Shown here: positions 7,142 through 7,939 of the stretch, piece by piece
Layout: the number at the start of each line of letters is the position of its first letter
Position numbering within the stretch: the first letter of the stretch is position 1
Assembly: GCA_937921835.1 (NCBI GenBank)
Contig: CAKZVG010000404.1
Location: 1 to 7,939 of the forward strand
From: an uncultured Bryobacteraceae bacterium
GTDB taxonomy: Bacteria > Acidobacteriota > Terriglobia > Bryobacterales > Bryobacteraceae
DNA length: 7,939 nt
Direction of reading: 5' to 3'
Program-made: the position numbers and the translations under genes
The notes under the pieces: generated by a model
The model's database searches: none
The model's input: only the letters and a program-made list of their open reading frames with translations
Told to the model about the DNA's origin: nothing

Positions 7142-7171
7142 ATGATGGCATGCCACTAACTGATATGTCAA
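7142..7171 (-). promoter_or_regulatory. Predicted sigma70-type promoter of the operon
   Basis: Reading the minus strand, TTGACA (7171-7166) is a perfect -35 hexamer. After an 18-base spacer, CATCAT (7147-7142) matches four of six bases of the -10 consensus, including the conserved A2 and T6. Transcription would begin near 7135 and leave a leader of about 30 bases with the GGAG site before the E1 alpha ATG. It lies in the only real intergenic gap upstream of the seven-gene operon. The surrounding DNA is so GC-rich that this AT-richer patch stands out. The -10 is weak, so regulation by an activator is possible. Confidence 0.55.
7146..7155. promoter_or_regulatory. 10-bp perfect palindrome, possible operator
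   Basis: TGGCATGCCA is its own reverse complement. It occupies the end of the spacer and the first two bases of the predicted -10 box, a normal place for a repressor site. A second, imperfect dyad (TGACATATCA, four of five pairs) overlaps the -35. No regulator gene is visible in the window to pair with it, and a 10-bp palindrome can occur by chance. Confidence 0.3.
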
Positions 7172-7184
7172 GAGCCGGCCGGAC

Positions 7185-7939
7185 TCACAGCCCTCGCAGG
7201 AACTGCGGGTCGCGCCAGTCCCAAACGCGTTCCGGGTGCTGATCGACGTTTACCGGCGTCGCGCTCCAGGCATTGGCCGCAACCGACGTCGCGCCGCGGA
7301 AGTGGACGAAGCCGCCCCACAGGCAGGCCGCCAGAAAAAGGAGAGCGGCGGCCGGCCGCAGCGGGCCGCGCAGGCGTTCCCACTCCAGCATGGCGGGAAT
7401 CAGAAACGGCACCAGCAGGTAGGCCATCTCGGTGAAGAAGCGCGGGCCGTAGGAGTGCCCCGGCAGCCAGGGCGCCACCGCCAGCGCGTGCAGGAGGGGC
7501 ACCGCCGCCAGGTAGGGCGCGAGAGGGAAAAGCCAGCGGCGGCGCAGGCAGAAATAGATCCCGAGAAGCGAAAACACATACACCGGGGTGAACACGAACA
7601 GTCCGCGCGACGGACTGAACAGGTGCGCGGGGAGTCCGGCGGCGATCGCCGGAAGCGAATACTCCGGCCGCGTCAGGAAATACAGCGGCAGCGGGCTGTT
7701 GCGTGCTGAAAGGTTGTAGGCGAAGAAGGGAAGCGCCACCGGCAGCGTCCACAGCAGAAACTTGAGCAATTGTCGGCGGTGGTGTACGGCGGCGAACAAC
7801 GTGAACGCGGCGGCGGAGATGGCGTTGGTGGGCCGCAGGGTGACGGCGGCGGCCAGCGGAAACGCGGCTAAGGGAAGCAGCCGCGGATTCCCGAGCGCAC
7901 GCACCGCCAGATACAGCGCCGCCGTCAACATCAGCAGCG
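7185..7939 (-). CDS. Polytopic membrane protein, C-terminal part (glycosyltransferase-like or hypothetical)
   Basis: The reading frame is open to the right edge of the window (two Leu codons precede the first ATG at 7931), so the true start is almost certainly outside. At least 250 residues are visible. Numbered from the Met at 7931, likely membrane segments are near 16-32, 36-50, 57-72, 110-128, 136-152, 167-181 and 192-208, separated by short basic loops. The loop around WLPGHSYGPRFFTEM (155-169) and the polar end with PVNVDQHPERVWDWRDPQFL (226-245) remind me of Acidobacterial multipass proteins annotated as hypothetical or as family-39-like, lipid-linked-sugar glycosyltransferases. The N-terminal loop that would carry that family's catalytic acidic residues is not in the window, so the function is unproven. 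The stop lies 14 bases before the -35 of the next promoter; it appears to be a separate transcription unit, unrelated to the dehydrogenase operon. Confidence 0.75.
   Translation of the reverse strand, partial: LLMLTAALYLAVRALGNPRLLPLAAFPLAAAVTLRPTNAISAAAFTLFAAVHHRRQLLKFLLWTLPVALPFFAYNLSARNSPLPLYFLTRPEYSLPAIAAGLPAHLFSPSRGLFVFTPVYVFSLLGIYFCLRRRWLFPLAPYLAAVPLLHALAVAPWLPGHSYGPRFFTEMAYLLVPFLIPAMLEWERLRGPLRPAAALLFLAACLWGGFVHFRGATSVAANAWSATPVNVDQHPERVWDWRDPQFLRGL

Larger units (their letters stand above)
1..7171 (-). other. Predicted seven-gene catabolic operon (E1 alpha-E1 beta-E2-oxidoreductase-ADH-split transketolase)
   Basis: Seven co-directional genes follow one promoter with no gap longer than 13 bases. 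The last five junctions share four bases each: GTGA at 5116-5119, and ATGA at 3971-3974, 2847-2850, 1744-1747 and 914-917. No terminator or internal promoter space is visible. The operon continues past the left edge, where E3, kinase, isomerase or transport genes could follow. Confidence 0.8.

Noticed and set aside
7103..7171. A 23-residue N-terminal extension of E1 alpha from TTG at 7171
   Set aside because: The TTG is part of a perfect -35 hexamer, the extra residues do not resemble the family, and ATG 7102 has its own GGAG site.
7172..7186. Small hairpin (GAGTCCGGCCGGCTC) directly after the membrane-protein stop as a terminator
   Set aside because: The stem is only about five pairs including a wobble, and only two T residues follow, so it does not qualify as a Rho-independent terminator.

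Overview
The window is GC-rich bacterial DNA. Every gene I can support lies on the minus strand, so transcription runs from high to low coordinates. The gene families, the codon composition and the C-terminal signature of the membrane protein at the right edge remind me of Acidobacteria of the Solibacter/Bryobacter type. That placement is an impression from memory; no rRNA or marker gene in the window fixes the taxon.

Layout in transcription order. (1) 7939-7185: C-terminal part of a polytopic membrane protein, probably a glycosyltransferase-like enzyme or hypothetical protein, cut by the window edge. (2) 7184-7103: an 82-base gap holding a good sigma70-type promoter (TTGACA, 18-base spacer, CATCAT) with a 10-bp perfect palindrome at its -10 end. 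(3) 7102-6101: E1 alpha subunit of a thiamine-diphosphate (ThDP) 2-oxo acid/acetoin dehydrogenase complex. (4) 6087-5116: E1 beta. (5) 5119-3971: single-lipoyl-domain E2 acyltransferase. (6) 3974-2847: Gfo/Idh/MocA-family NAD(P)-dependent sugar oxidoreductase. (7) 2850-1744: zinc-dependent medium-chain alcohol/polyol dehydrogenase. (8) 1747-914: transketolase N-terminal half. (9) 917-1: transketolase C-terminal half, cut by the left edge a few residues short of its expected end.

Genes 3-9 look like one tightly packed catabolic operon. From E1 beta onward every junction is a 4-base stop/start overlap (GTGA once, ATGA four times), so the seven products are probably made in coupled amounts. The operon joins two different ThDP systems, a lipoamide-linked oxidative decarboxylase or ketol-cleaving complex and a two-polypeptide transketolase, with two dehydrogenases of the kind that turn sugars or polyols into keto derivatives. 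My reading, which is inference, is a carbohydrate or polyol degradation route. One or both dehydrogenases would create a ketose-like intermediate, the split transketolase would move a two-carbon ketol unit, and the E1/E2 complex would convert a 2-oxo acid or acyloin to an acyl-CoA. No E3 (lipoamide dehydrogenase), kinase, isomerase, aldolase, transporter or regulator is visible, so the substrate cannot be named. The gene combination is the most interesting thing in the window. There are no RNA genes, insertion sequences, CRISPR arrays or long repeats that I can see.
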